From the NCBI GenBank assembly GCA_903896925.1, contig CAITZM010000177.1, forward strand, positions 1-64,000: a DNA stretch of 64,000 bases, in the 5' to 3' direction. Numbering within the stretch: the stretch's first letter is position 1; the number at the start of each line of letters is the position of its first letter. The notes below the pieces were generated by a model, which made no database searches, was not told the DNA's origin, and was given only the letters and a program-made list of their open reading frames with translations. Below are positions 49,111-58,307 of this stretch, piece after piece. A program made the translations under genes and the position numbers. Source of the stretch: an uncultured Lentisphaerota bacterium (GTDB lineage: Bacteria > Verrucomicrobiota > Kiritimatiellia > CAIQIC01).

Positions 49111-52100
49111 ATGAAATGCCGCGTTATTGGTGACTTGCCCTCGGCCCCTGGGAAGATTTTCCCAGGCGTCCGAATACCGGCCAAGGTCTGGCGCTGGCTG
49201 ACCGTTAGCACTCTCAGTCTGGCGTTGCAGCTTTCGGCAGCGCACGCGGATACCATCGGCGTCCGCCCTTATGAGATGGACTGGGCCGGCCGCACCAACG
49301 ACGACCATGCGCCGCTGGTGGCTTTCGAAAACCTCGACGGCTGGTCCGTCACCGGCAAGCAGGCCGTGGCGACGATCGCACTCTCGCGCGAACAACAGCT
49401 CTGGGGCGTACATGTCGGCAAGCTGACCTATCACGCGACCGCCGCGCGCGGCGAGATCCGCATCTTGCCGCCGGCGCCGATCGAGATCCCGGCGCCGTTC
49501 GACACCGTCACGCTCTGGGCCTACGGCAACAACTGGGGCTATGCGCGCGATCTCTCAACGCCGCCGGTGAATCTGGCCGTCGTCTTCGAGGGTGCGGGTG
49601 GCCGCGAGTTCAACGTGCCTCTCTCGGCGGTGAACTGGAAGGAATGGTTCCTGCTGCATCAACGCCTCACGCCGGAACAAAGCGCCCTCGTAAAGCAGGG
49701 CGCGCGCTTCAAGGCGCTGGCGGTCACTGGCATCAAGAACACGGCCGATCGCGTCCTGTACTTCGACAACCTCGCGTGCTTCACCGAGGCGCTGCCGCCG
49801 CTGAAGTTCGAGCCGCGCCCGGAGCGCGGCGTTGCCCCGTTTCCCGGTCAGTCGCCGGGCCTGAACAACGGACCGGGCAAGCTGCCGTTCCCGACGCGGC
49901 CGGAGTCGATCCTGCCGCCGAATCTTACGCAAGCCTTCACGACGCATGTCGAACGCGACGGCGATGGTTGGAAACTCAGCTATGCGGGCGAAGACGGCGA
50001 GCTGACCTATCGCTACGCGCCGCGCACGGGCCGCTGGGACGACCTGACAGCGGAGTGGACGGCGCGAGGCGGGAAGGAAACGGTTAAGTTCTCGCCGTGT
50101 GTCGGTGGCGGTGTGCAGTGCGCCGCCGATGCCAAGCCGGAGCTTTTGTCGTTGGTTGGCGACAAGGACGCGGTCGCCGCGCGCTGGCGGCTGGGCGGGG
50201 TCGAGGTGACCTACGTCTTCCGGCTCTGGAACAAGTCGCTGGTGCTGGATGTGCTCGCGCCGGGCGGCCAGGTCAGCGAGGTGGCGTTCGGGCGCGCCGT
50301 CGGCTTGGGCGAGGCGCAACTCGTGCCGGTGCCCTATTACCGGCTGCAGGGCGGTGCCAACGCGGTGGTCGTCGCCGGTCCGGGCGAGCGGCCGCTGTTC
50401 CTGATGGGCAACGTGGACTGGTATCGCTCGAACGCTTCGGCCCTGCGCGCCGCGGAGCCGGTGGAGGCCGTGGGCCTCGCCTACAACGGAGGCACGCGGT
50501 ACACGCCGAAGACCGACGGGCAGCGCAACGACTGTTTCGAGCGGTTCTTCCTGACGGTCGCGCCGCGCCTCGAGGAGGTGTTGCCGGTCGTGGACAATCC
50601 CGTCTCGCCGTGGAAGTACGTCACCGGCACGCACGTCTGGCGCGCGCACGGCGCCTCGAACCGCACGAACGACGCGAAGTATTGGGCCGATGTGCACCGG
50701 CACGGCCTGACACAGGTCGTTGTGACCGACCACGAGACCGGCTGGCGCGACGGCGGCGAGAGCTTCACCTTCCGCACGCGGCCCGCCCCCGGCAAGGGTG
50801 GTGACGAAGGGCAGTTCAAGTACGCCCGGCTGATGCAGGACCGGCTTGCCTTCGTCTACGGCCCTTACAACAACTTCACCGACTTCGCGCCGGTCAACGA
50901 GTTCTGGTCGAGCGACCTGATCAGCCGCACGCCGGAGAGCCAGCTTCAGCACGCCTGGATGCGCTGCTACGCGCCGAAGCCCGCGCGTGCCGTCGAGTTC
51001 TGCGCGCGGCTCGCGCCGGAGATCCAGAAGAAGTTCCAGTTCAGCACCGCCTACTGCGACGTCCACACCGCGGTCGCCGCGTGGGACCGGGTGGACTACG
51101 ACGCGCGCGTCCCCGGCGCCGGCACCTGCGCCGCGGTCTTTTATGCGTTCGGCGAGATCATGCTGCACCAGAAGGCCGCGTGGCACGGACCGGTCTATTC
51201 GGAAGGCAACAACCACGCGCTCTACTGCGGGCTGACCGACGGCAACTACGGGCAGGACCAGTCCGCGCGCCTGGCGGAAAACCCCTGGTTCGTGGACTTC
51301 GACCTGCGGCGGCTGCACGACAAGTGCTGCAACTTCGGCATGGGCAATCCGGACATGTTCTACGCCAGCAAACGCACGATGCCCACCGAGCCGGCGGAGC
51401 GCGACGCGTGGCTCGACCGCTTCCTCGCCGCTACCGTCGCGTTCGGCCATCCGGGTTTCCTGGTGATGGAGGGTGGCATGGGCAACGCCCTGCGGAGCTA
51501 TTACCTGCTCCAGCAACTGCACAGCCGCTACTGCCTGACCAATGCCGCGGAAATTCTCTACGCCGACGCCGAGGGCCGACTGCAGGACTCCAGCCATGCG
51601 CTTGCCTCGGGCGCATTTAAGCTGTCGCAGGTCGTCACGCGCTACGCCGACGGCACGGTCACCGCCGTCAACGGTCACCCGGAACAACGCATGAAGGTCA
51701 CCGCCTTCGGTCGCGCGCTCGACCTGCCACCGAACGGCTGGTGCGGTTGGACCGCCGATGACGCCATCGATGTGACGTCGACCGACCGGGGTGGCGCGCG
51801 CTGCGACTACGCCGACACGCCGGCGTATCTTTATGTAGACGGCCGCGGTCGTCTCGCGCGCTTCCCGAGGGCTGCGTCGGTCGGGCAGGCGGCCTGCCGC
51901 ATCCTCGGCCCCGGCGAGTTCGAGATCATTCCGCTGAAGAACGCCGAGTGTGGCTTCGCGCTCCAGGCAACGCGCGCCGTGGCGCTCGACCATGCGGGCA
52001 AGGAACTCGGCCTGGCGCAGCTGCGCTGCGCGCGCGGCCTGACCTGGGTGCAACCGGTCGCCGGTGCGTTCAGTTATCGCGTCACCGGCCGGCTCGGCGC

Positions 52101-53055
52101 GCCCGCGGCGGCGCTGATGAGCGACCGCGCCATCTTGCTGCCGGGCGAGGAGGTCACCGTACGTGGCCGTGAGGCGCACACGTTTCGCGCGCCGCCGACC
52201 GCCAAGGCTGGTCAGCGACTCTGGCAGGAGTTCGAGGGGGCATGGTTGGATTTCACCGTTGGTGAACTTGCCTCTGTCACGTGGCAGCTTGAGGGCCAGC
52301 GCGTGAGTGCGCTCATCACGCCGCGCCTCGACGCGGCGCGCGGGGCCGTCGTGCAGCTTGCCGGTAAGCGCAGCGAAATCCAGCTTGTGCCCGGCGCAGC
52401 GGTCCCGGTGAGCGCCGATCTCGGAGCGCCCCAAAGCGAAGCTAACGATGTGCTGCGGCTTGAACTTGTCGCCGGTGCCGCGCAGATGACGGCGGAAGTC
52501 ACCGTGAAAACTGCGTCGGCCATCCTGCCGTTGTCGCCGCTGCCGAAATGGACGGCGGGGGTTTGCATCCGCGGCCAACCGGAGCGCGCGGCGATGCTGG
52601 AGACCGGCGCGCACGTCAGCAATAGCGATCAGACCAGCGGCGGCGTGACGCATCCAGCCCTCGCGATGCATCCGCCGTACCAAGGCGGCACCGGATACGC
52701 CTTCGCACAATATGTGCCGATCACACTCCCCGCGGACACTCCTGCTGCCTTCCGTGCGCTCGTGGGCAAAGGCGATGGCAGCGATTTGGGCGACGGGATT
52801 CTCTATCGCGTCGCAGTGGTGGAGGCGAGCGGAGTGGAAACCATCGCGGCCGAACTGACGGTGACCAACCATGCGTGGCACGCCATTGTGGCTGACCTCT
52901 CGAAGTGGGCCGGCAAGAACGTACGGCTCAAGCTCGTCGCCGATGTCGGTCCGCGCAACAACTCCAGTGGCGACTGGGCGTGCTGGGCGGAGCAGCGGAT
53001 CGAAAGCCTGCAGCCGGTGCTGCGGCGGAGTATTGAAGCGACGAAGCACAAATGA
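49111..53055 (+). CDS. Large exported protein, glycoside-hydrolase-like, unrecognised family
   Basis: This 1314-residue protein has a signal-like N-terminus (hydrophobic TVSTLSLALQLSAAHA at about 32-47; start chosen at 49111 behind GGAGAG). After it come beta-rich domains (about 50-430) with a jelly-roll and mutarotase-like flavour. A middle region (about 500-850) resembles a TIM barrel of the DUF6259/GH101 kind: LTQVVVTDHETGWRDGG, FQFSTAYCDVHTAVAAWDRV, GPVYSEGNNHALYCGLTDGN and FGHPGFLVMEGGMGNALRS. The acids in TDHE, CDVH and YSEGN are candidates for catalysis. Several beta-sandwich domains form the C-terminal 450 residues. I do not recognise a named family. Its setting between a FAD oxidoreductase and sulfatases suggests a sulfated or complex glycan. 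Confidence 0.7.
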   Translation: MKCRVIGDLPSAPGKIFPGVRIPAKVWRWLTVSTLSLALQLSAAHADTIGVRPYEMDWAGRTNDDHAPLVAFENLDGWSVTGKQAVATIALSREQQLWGVHVGKLTYHATAARGEIRILPPAPIEIPAPFDTVTLWAYGNNWGYARDLSTPPVNLAVVFEGAGGREFNVPLSAVNWKEWFLLHQRLTPEQSALVKQGARFKALAVTGIKNTADRVLYFDNLACFTEALPPLKFEPRPERGVAPFPGQSPGLNNGPGKLPFPTRPESILPPNLTQAFTTHVERDGDGWKLSYAGEDGELTYRYAPRTGRWDDLTAEWTARGGKETVKFSPCVGGGVQCAADAKPELLSLVGDKDAVAARWRLGGVEVTYVFRLWNKSLVLDVLAPGGQVSEVAFGRAVGLGEAQLVPVPYYRLQGGANAVVVAGPGERPLFLMGNVDWYRSNASALRAAEPVEAVGLAYNGGTRYTPKTDGQRNDCFERFFLTVAPRLEEVLPVVDNPVSPWKYVTGTHVWRAHGASNRTNDAKYWADVHRHGLTQVVVTDHETGWRDGGESFTFRTRPAPGKGGDEGQFKYARLMQDRLAFVYGPYNNFTDFAPVNEFWSSDLISRTPESQLQHAWMRCYAPKPARAVEFCARLAPEIQKKFQFSTAYCDVHTAVAAWDRVDYDARVPGAGTCAAVFYAFGEIMLHQKAAWHGPVYSEGNNHALYCGLTDGNYGQDQSARLAENPWFVDFDLRRLHDKCCNFGMGNPDMFYASKRTMPTEPAERDAWLDRFLAATVAFGHPGFLVMEGGMGNALRSYYLLQQLHSRYCLTNAAEILYADAEGRLQDSSHALASGAFKLSQVVTRYADGTVTAVNGHPEQRMKVTAFGRALDLPPNGWCGWTADDAIDVTSTDRGGARCDYADTPAYLYVDGRGRLARFPRAASVGQAACRILGPGEFEIIPLKNAECGFALQATRAVALDHAGKELGLAQLRCARGLTWVQPVAGAFSYRVTGRLGAPAAALMSDRAILLPGEEVTVRGREAHTFRAPPTAKAGQRLWQEFEGAWLDFTVGELASVTWQLEGQRVSALITPRLDAARGAVVQLAGKRSEIQLVPGAAVPVSADLGAPQSEANDVLRLELVAGAAQMTAEVTVKTASAILPLSPLPKWTAGVCIRGQPERAAMLETGAHVSNSDQTSGGVTHPALAMHPPYQGGTGYAFAQYVPITLPADTPAAFRALVGKGDGSDLGDGILYRVAVVEASGVETIAAELTVTNHAWHAIVADLSKWAGKNVRLKLVADVGPRNNSSGDWACWAEQRIESLQPVLRRSIEATKHK

Positions 53056-53129
53056 TGTTGGATGTAGTACGCATCGCGGCACGGAAAGGGCGGACACGTC
53101 CGCGCAGTTCACCCTGTGCGGCAAGGTGG

Positions 53130-53384
53130 GCCCTTGGTTGTGGAGGCACGCGTCCCGCGTGCCGGTGCGGGTGGCGTCCCGCCACCTGTTCGCAAGCCGC
53201 GCCGCGCCGTGGGACGCCGGGCGTGACGCCCGGTACACCGGCAGGCGAGACGCCTGCCTCCACAGCGGCAGCGGCGTCAGGAAGGAGCCGCGCCCCGCGC
53301 GGCGCAAGCATGAGCGCAGAAATGTGTAGGAGCCGCATAACGTTGCGGCGATACTGAGCGCGGCAAGGTTTGCCGCTCCTACAG
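53130..53384. repeat. Cluster of nested variable-core hairpins
   Basis: In 53130-53260, palindromic words follow each other: GGCACGCGTCCCGCGTGCC, GGTGGCGTCCCGCCACC, CGCCGGGCGTGACGCCCGG and GGCAGGCGAGACGCCTGCC, bounded by GTGGAGG on the left and CCTCCAC on the right. In 53325-53383 an outer stem TGTAGGAGC...GCTCCTACA encloses GCCGCATAACGTTGCGGC and GCGGCAAGGTTTGCCGC. Nothing in this 350-bp spacer looks coding. Confidence 0.65.
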
Positions 53385-53405
53385 CGAAAACGGAAATGAG
53401 GCGAG

Positions 53406-54998
53406 ATGCAACGACGTGACTTTTTGAAACGGGCGGCCATGGGCGCGGGCGTGGTGGCGGCGGGGCTGCCCCTTCGGCTTCGCTCAGAACAGGCTGTCCC
53501 CGGTAAGGATGCCGACGGCCGCCGGCTGAATGTGCTCGTCCTGATGACCGACCAGCATCATGCCGCGTGGCTGGGCTGCGCCGGGCACCCGGTGGTGAAG
53601 ACGCCGCACCTGGACGCGCTGGCGCGGCGGGGTGTGCGCTTCACGCAGGCGTTTGTGCCGGTGCCCTATTGCTCGCCGACGCGCGCGGCGCTGGTCACCG
53701 GGCTCTATCCGAGCAGCCTCGGGATCGGCCGCAACATCGACAAGGGCGATGACCCGCTGGCGTTGCGCGAGCCCCGGCAGATTTATCAACACCAGCTTGC
53801 GGCACTCGGCTACCACTGCTATCAACTCGGCAAATGGCATCTCGGCAACACCGACGATCTGAAGTGCCTGGCGGGCAGCAGTGAGGCCGAGAAGCGGGCG
53901 CATGTCCGCCACAACCAGCAGCGGCGCATCAAGGGCGCGGAGCTGTGCGACGCCGGGCCGCGCGCAGGCGAAGCCGAACTGGTCGGCGATATCTGGCTGC
54001 GTACCGGCGTGGCCGAGTCCCATCGCAAGTGGCTGCAGGAGCTCAACACGCCGAAGCAGGACGTGGGCATCATCGGACGCAGCCGCCTCAAACCGGAGTA
54101 CGCTATCGAATCTGAGCTGGCCGGGGAGTGCATCGATCTCCTGCGCAAGCATCGCGACGAGCCGTTCGCCATCACCTATTCCGTCAGTCCGCCGCACGCT
54201 CCGTGGGTCGCGCCCGCGCCCTACTACGATCAGTACGATCCGCAGCAGATGCCGCTGCCCGCCACGTGGACGCAGCCCCAGGCAGAGTCGGCCAAGACGC
54301 CCTCCGCGCGGATGGGGAACATCTACGGCGAGGGGGGCGTACGTGAATATCTCCGCTGCTACGCGGCGCAGATCACGATGATGGATGCCTGCTTCGGCCG
54401 CATCCTCGGCGCCCTCGACGAACTCAAGCTGACCGACCGCACCCTGGTCATCTTCACCAGTGATCACGGGAACCTGCTGGGTCAACACGGCATGATGGAT
54501 AAGAGCGTCCCGGCTTTCTACGACGACTTGATGCGTGTGCCGCTGCTCGCGCGCCTGCCGGGCGCCCTGCCGGCGGGGAAGACCTGCGACGCGTTCGCCG
54601 CGACGGTGGACTTGGCACCGACCATCCTCGACCTGCTCGGCGCGCCGCCGCTGGCGAAGGCGCACGGGCATAGTTTGCGTGGCCTGATGGCGGGCCAGGA
54701 TGCCGGGCCGGAGGCGGTGTTTGGCGAGCGGGCTGATCCGAAATCGCCCGCCGCGGCGCGGATGGTCCGGACACGGCAGTGGAAGCTCAACCTGCAGCCC
54801 AAGGGCGTGCGGGAGCTGTTCGACCTGGAAAAAGATCCGGACGAAACCAAGAATGTGGCTGCGGATCCGGCCCATGCCGGCCTCATCCACCAACTGGAAG
54901 AGCAGCTGCGCAGGCACATGGCAAGCATCGGCGATCCGGCGTTGCGGTTGCTGCGGGAGCCGGGGGCACCGACCCCGGCTACAGAAAAGGCTAAGTAA
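53406..54998 (+). CDS. Cys-type sulfatase, Tat-exported
   Basis: This 530-residue S1-family sulfatase starts with a twin-arginine signal (MQRRDFLKRAAMGAGVVAAG). The active-site motif is PYCSPTRAALVTG with Cys89, which must be converted to formylglycine. Metal ligands are in LVLMTDQHH (about 45-52) and FTSDHGNLLGQHG, and GYHCYQLGKWHLG carries the conserved lysine and histidine of the pocket. It hydrolyses sulfate esters, probably on a polysaccharide; substrate not deducible. No formylglycine-generating enzyme is in the window. The last residues (EPGAPTPATEKAK) are encoded by a spacer-type hairpin repeat. Confidence 0.93.
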   Translation: MQRRDFLKRAAMGAGVVAAGLPLRLRSEQAVPGKDADGRRLNVLVLMTDQHHAAWLGCAGHPVVKTPHLDALARRGVRFTQAFVPVPYCSPTRAALVTGLYPSSLGIGRNIDKGDDPLALREPRQIYQHQLAALGYHCYQLGKWHLGNTDDLKCLAGSSEAEKRAHVRHNQQRRIKGAELCDAGPRAGEAELVGDIWLRTGVAESHRKWLQELNTPKQDVGIIGRSRLKPEYAIESELAGECIDLLRKHRDEPFAITYSVSPPHAPWVAPAPYYDQYDPQQMPLPATWTQPQAESAKTPSARMGNIYGEGGVREYLRCYAAQITMMDACFGRILGALDELKLTDRTLVIFTSDHGNLLGQHGMMDKSVPAFYDDLMRVPLLARLPGALPAGKTCDAFAATVDLAPTILDLLGAPPLAKAHGHSLRGLMAGQDAGPEAVFGERADPKSPAAARMVRTRQWKLNLQPKGVRELFDLEKDPDETKNVAADPAHAGLIHQLEEQLRRHMASIGDPALRLLREPGAPTPATEKAK

Positions 54999-55065
54999 GG
55001 TTTAGCTGTGCGGCGTGACGGATATGATGCAGGAATCTTCTTGGTATTACGAGTGTTCTGACTAG

Positions 55066-55190
55066 CTGGGAGCGGCGGCTTTCCAGCCGCCGTCAAAAGT
55101 TGTACGCTCGTTCGGTGGTTGGTTGGTTGGTTGGTTGGTTGGTTGGGCGCGGCTCGCGGGGCTGGAAGCCCCGCCCACAAAGAGTGCAGC
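55066..55190. repeat. Hairpins and seven GGTT tandem units before sulfatase 2
   Basis: CTGGGAGCGGCGGCTTTCCA (55067-55086) with GCCGCCG is one hairpin. 55117-55144 is seven perfect GGTT units. 55155-55190 contains CGCGGGGCTGGAAGCCCCGC then CCACAAAG. The GGTT run ends 71 bp before the sulfatase start codon, where length changes could alter spacing of an upstream element. Confidence 0.65.
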
Positions 55191-55215
55191 GCCGCGCTTT
55201 CACGGGAGATTAGAT

Positions 55216-56829
55216 ATGCAACGACGCGATTTCTTGCGATGCGCCGCACTCGGCGCGGGGGCGCTGGCGGCGGGGTTTCCACGGCTTGGCAAGAGCGCTG
55301 GCCCGATAGCCCGCCTCGACTCCGCTGGTTCGCCGCCGCTTACCATAGGCGAGGGCAGGCCCAACATTGTGTATGTGCTCTGTGACGATCTCGGCTATGG
55401 CGACGTGCACGCGCTGAATCCCGAACGCGGCAAGATCCCGACGCCAAACATGGACCGGCTGGCCGCCGCCGGCATGGTCTTTACCGATGTGCACAGCAGT
55501 TCCTCGGTTTGCACGCCGACGCGCTACGGCATCATGACCGGCCGCTACAACTGGCGGACGCGGCTGCAGTCGGGCGTGCTCGGCGGGTTCAGCCCGGCCT
55601 TGATCGATGCCGGCCGGCTCACGGTGCCGAAGCTGCTCAAGCAGCAGGGCTATCACACCGCCTGCATCGGCAAGTGGCATCTCGGCATGACCATGCCGAT
55701 CACCAAGAAGAGCGGCAAATATACCGACCAGATCGAGGACGGCAATGACGGCACGTTCAACGCGCAGCAGCGCATCGGCGACGGGCCCACGACGCGCGGC
55801 TTCGACTACTACTACGGCATCAGCGCGTCGCTCGACATGCCGCCATTCGCCTTCATCGAGAACGACCGTTTCACGCAGGCGCCGACCGCCACCAAGAAAT
55901 GGCTGCGTTCCGGGCCGGCCGCGCCGGACTTCGAGGCCATCGATGTGCTGCCGACGCTGGCGCGCAAGGCGTGCGAATATTTCGCTGCACGTGCCGTTGA
56001 TGCCAAGGCAGGCAAGCCGTTCTTCCTTTATCTGCCCTTGGCCTCGCCGCATACGCCGATCGTGCCGACGAAGGACTGGCAGGAAAAGAGCGGGTTGAAC
56101 CCCTATGCGGACTTCGTTATGCAGACCGATGCCGCGCTCGGCGAGATCCTCGCGGCGCTGGAAAAGAACGGCCTGGCGGCAACTACGCTCGTCATCTTCA
56201 CCAGTGACAACGGCTGCTCGCCCGCGGCCAAGATCGATGAACTCGAAGGCAAAGGTCATTTTCCGAGCTGGCAATTGCGCGGCCACAAGGCCGACATCTG
56301 GGACGGCGGCCATCGCGTCCCGTTCATCGCGCGCTGGCCGGGCCGGATCCAAGCCGGCGCGAAGTGCGCACAGGTGGCATGTCTGACCGATCTGATGGCG
56401 ACCTGTGCCGCACTGGTCGGCGCCCAACTGCCCGACAACGCTGGCGAGGATAGCGTCAGCCTGGTGCCGGCCTTGTTGGGCACGGCGACCGCGCCGCTGC
56501 GCGAGGCCGTGGTGCATCACTCGATCGAGGGCCGCTTTGCGATCCGGCAGGGCCCCTGGAAACTGGAGCTTTGCTACGGTTCCGGCGGCTGGAGCCAGCC
56601 CAAGGAAGGCGTGGCGCGCAAACAGAAGCTGCCGCATATGCAACTCTATGACATGACGCAGGACCTCGGGGAACGCAAAAATCTGCAGGCTGAACAACCG
56701 GAACTCGTCGCCCGCCTGACCAGGCTGCTGGAGAAATATGTCGCCGACGGCCGCAGCACGCCGGGTGCGCCGCAGCATAACGACGTGCCCGTGGACATCT
56801 GGAAAGCCAAACCCGCCAAGCCGGAGTAA
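55216..56829 (+). CDS. Cys-type sulfatase, Tat-exported, arylsulfatase-like
   Basis: This 537-residue S1 sulfatase has a twin-arginine signal (MQRRDFLRCAALGAGALAAG). Formylglycine site VCTPTRYGIMTGRYNWRTRL with Cys99; metal ligands in NIVYVLCDDLGYGDVHALN (about 50-68) and VIFTSDNGCSP; HTACIGKWHLGM holds the conserved pocket Lys/His; PLASPHTPIVPTKDW is also typical. The N-RTRL stretch resembles the arylsulfatase A branch, longer than sulfatase 1 around the core. Ribosome site GGAG at 55204-55207. It and the preceding sulfatase are in the same direction, 217 bp apart, and share the first seven residues, but differ in sequence, so probably act on different positions of a glycan. Confidence 0.93.
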   Translation: MQRRDFLRCAALGAGALAAGFPRLGKSAGPIARLDSAGSPPLTIGEGRPNIVYVLCDDLGYGDVHALNPERGKIPTPNMDRLAAAGMVFTDVHSSSSVCTPTRYGIMTGRYNWRTRLQSGVLGGFSPALIDAGRLTVPKLLKQQGYHTACIGKWHLGMTMPITKKSGKYTDQIEDGNDGTFNAQQRIGDGPTTRGFDYYYGISASLDMPPFAFIENDRFTQAPTATKKWLRSGPAAPDFEAIDVLPTLARKACEYFAARAVDAKAGKPFFLYLPLASPHTPIVPTKDWQEKSGLNPYADFVMQTDAALGEILAALEKNGLAATTLVIFTSDNGCSPAAKIDELEGKGHFPSWQLRGHKADIWDGGHRVPFIARWPGRIQAGAKCAQVACLTDLMATCAALVGAQLPDNAGEDSVSLVPALLGTATAPLREAVVHHSIEGRFAIRQGPWKLELCYGSGGWSQPKEGVARKQKLPHMQLYDMTQDLGERKNLQAEQPELVARLTRLLEKYVADGRSTPGAPQHNDVPVDIWKAKPAKPE

Positions 56830-57514
56830 ACCTGCCGGCGCCCTGCAGAAAAGGCTGAGCCGTTCAGAGTGCGAGTTCCATGTGTCGGGGGTACGGACTT
56901 AGCTTTCCGGCGGTGGGCAGTTGGTAGGGTCGCCGCGCCGCGGCGACCGCCAGACCAACCAGCCCGAGCGCAGCGGAGCCTTTGGCCCATCCGGCCCCTG
57001 CAGAAGGTTTGGATCCCGTGCGTTTCAGTTCAAAGCTCTTCACTGGAAGCGTAGCCCTCTGGCCTTCCAGGGTGGGGGTGCGGTGCGGAGGAGCACAGGG
57101 CCGCTACATAAATTTTATAATTTCGCTGTATCGGTATACAGGCCAGAATATTATATAAACAGTCACCCCCGCTGATTGGACATTTGACTTGGTGGGCGTA
57201 ATTTCCAGTGCGGTCTGACGCGTGTAAGTAGTAGTGAGTGCGAAGAATCGGTGGTCGACAGTAAGCAGTCGGTAGCTTGGTTGTTCGATACGCGTCAGGC
57301 CGCAACTTTATCTACCTCCTCCGGTCCCCTCATCTTTCCGCTTCGTGGGTGAATTTCTATGCCTGCGTAAGCTGGAGGAGCAGTGCTGGCGTGGGCGCGC
57401 CAACCTGTAGCCTTTTTCGTCCGGAGCGGTGGTGGAGAGTGGTACTAGCCGAAACAAACCGGCGCGGGTCGGCACCCCTGCCGGGGTACGGCCACTGCCC
57501 AGACCGGCGGATTC
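56830..57514. other. 685-bp spacer, one hairpin, no gene seen
   Basis: 56922-56965 is a hairpin with TTGGTAGGGTCGCCGCGCCG on the left and CGGCGACCGCCAGACCAACC on the right, the same family as 36951-36988 and 39826-39858. The middle (about 57100-57330) is AT-richer, with runs such as AAATTTTATAATTTCGC and AATATTATATAAACAG that could hold promoters. No frame looks coding. Confidence 0.5.
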
Positions 57515-58195
57515 TCAAGGCGCGAGCGGACCCGGGCCGGAGGGCTCGGCGTCGATGAGGTCCTTGCCGCTCTCCCCATAGAGTTTGACGACGCAGCCGG
57601 GACATAAGCCATGTGAAAATTGGACCGCCGTGTGGGTGCGAAGATAATCTTGGACACTCTGCCAGTAGTTGTCGCCCGAGCGGGCTTGGCCGCAACTGGC
57701 GCAGATGGGTATCAGTTGACGCAGTTCGGCCACTTCTGTGACGTCCTCCAGGACGATAAAAAAGAGCTCGGCCTGATTCAGGTTGAACGGGGCGACGGAA
57801 ATGAGGAAGCAAACGCGCCGCCGGTGGCCCTCCCTGATCAGGTACATCTCGGACCAGCGCCGTGTGGTCTGCGTGCCGGTCAAGGCCGCGCCCACCGACT
57901 GCCGGATGACGCAGTCGCGGCAAAAGCGGGTCTGCCCGCAATCCTCAGCGCATTCGTGCACGTTGGCACAGTGCAGCACGTCGCCGCACAGGCGCTGGCC
58001 CCAGATGGGGGCGGGACTTTGGAAGTAGCTGTTCGCCGCGGCGTTCATGTCCACCACGCGCACGTCCCGGTCCACAATGAACACGGGTGCCGGGAAGGCA
58101 TTGATGATGATCTGGGCGGTGGCGTTGTTGGCGAGAAGGGCTTCTTTCATGGTGGTACCTGTGGCTGTTTGATCGGTTCGTTCTGCGGTCATCAT
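57515..58195 (-). CDS. PAS-domain protein with Cys-rich insert and CxxC/SHGxCPxC module
   Basis: This 226-residue cytoplasmic protein starts with a PAS domain (about 20-130; AQIIINAFPAPVFIVDRDVR, VVDMNAAANSYF). In it is a Cys-rich insert, LCGDVLHCANVHECAEDCGQ then TRFCRDCVIRQSVG, a pattern seen in redox- or metal-sensing PAS proteins. The C-terminal part, IPICASCGQARSGDNYWQSV plus VQFSHGLCPGCVVKLYG, is the accessory module usually attached to histidine kinases or response regulators, here without a kinase or effector domain. It is probably a sensor that passes its signal to a partner. GGAG precedes the ATG pair at 58195/58192; an upstream ATG at 58204 is possible. It neighbours an AraC regulator. 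Confidence 0.75.
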   Translation of the reverse strand: MMTAERTDQTATGTTMKEALLANNATAQIIINAFPAPVFIVDRDVRVVDMNAAANSYFQSPAPIWGQRLCGDVLHCANVHECAEDCGQTRFCRDCVIRQSVGAALTGTQTTRRWSEMYLIREGHRRRVCFLISVAPFNLNQAELFFIVLEDVTEVAELRQLIPICASCGQARSGDNYWQSVQDYLRTHTAVQFSHGLCPGCVVKLYGESGKDLIDAEPSGPGPLAP

Positions 58196-58307
58196 GCGCT
58201 CCATGTGGACTATCGGTAAAAAAATAAGCGTGTCAAATTCAAAATAGCGGTTGCAGAAAAAAGCCGCGAGCCTGCCGCCGGTTTTCAGGCGTGCCGGCCT
58301 TCCGGGT

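Noticed and set aside
53130-53384. CRISPR array
   Set aside because: The repeated words are palindromes of different sequence without regular spacers.
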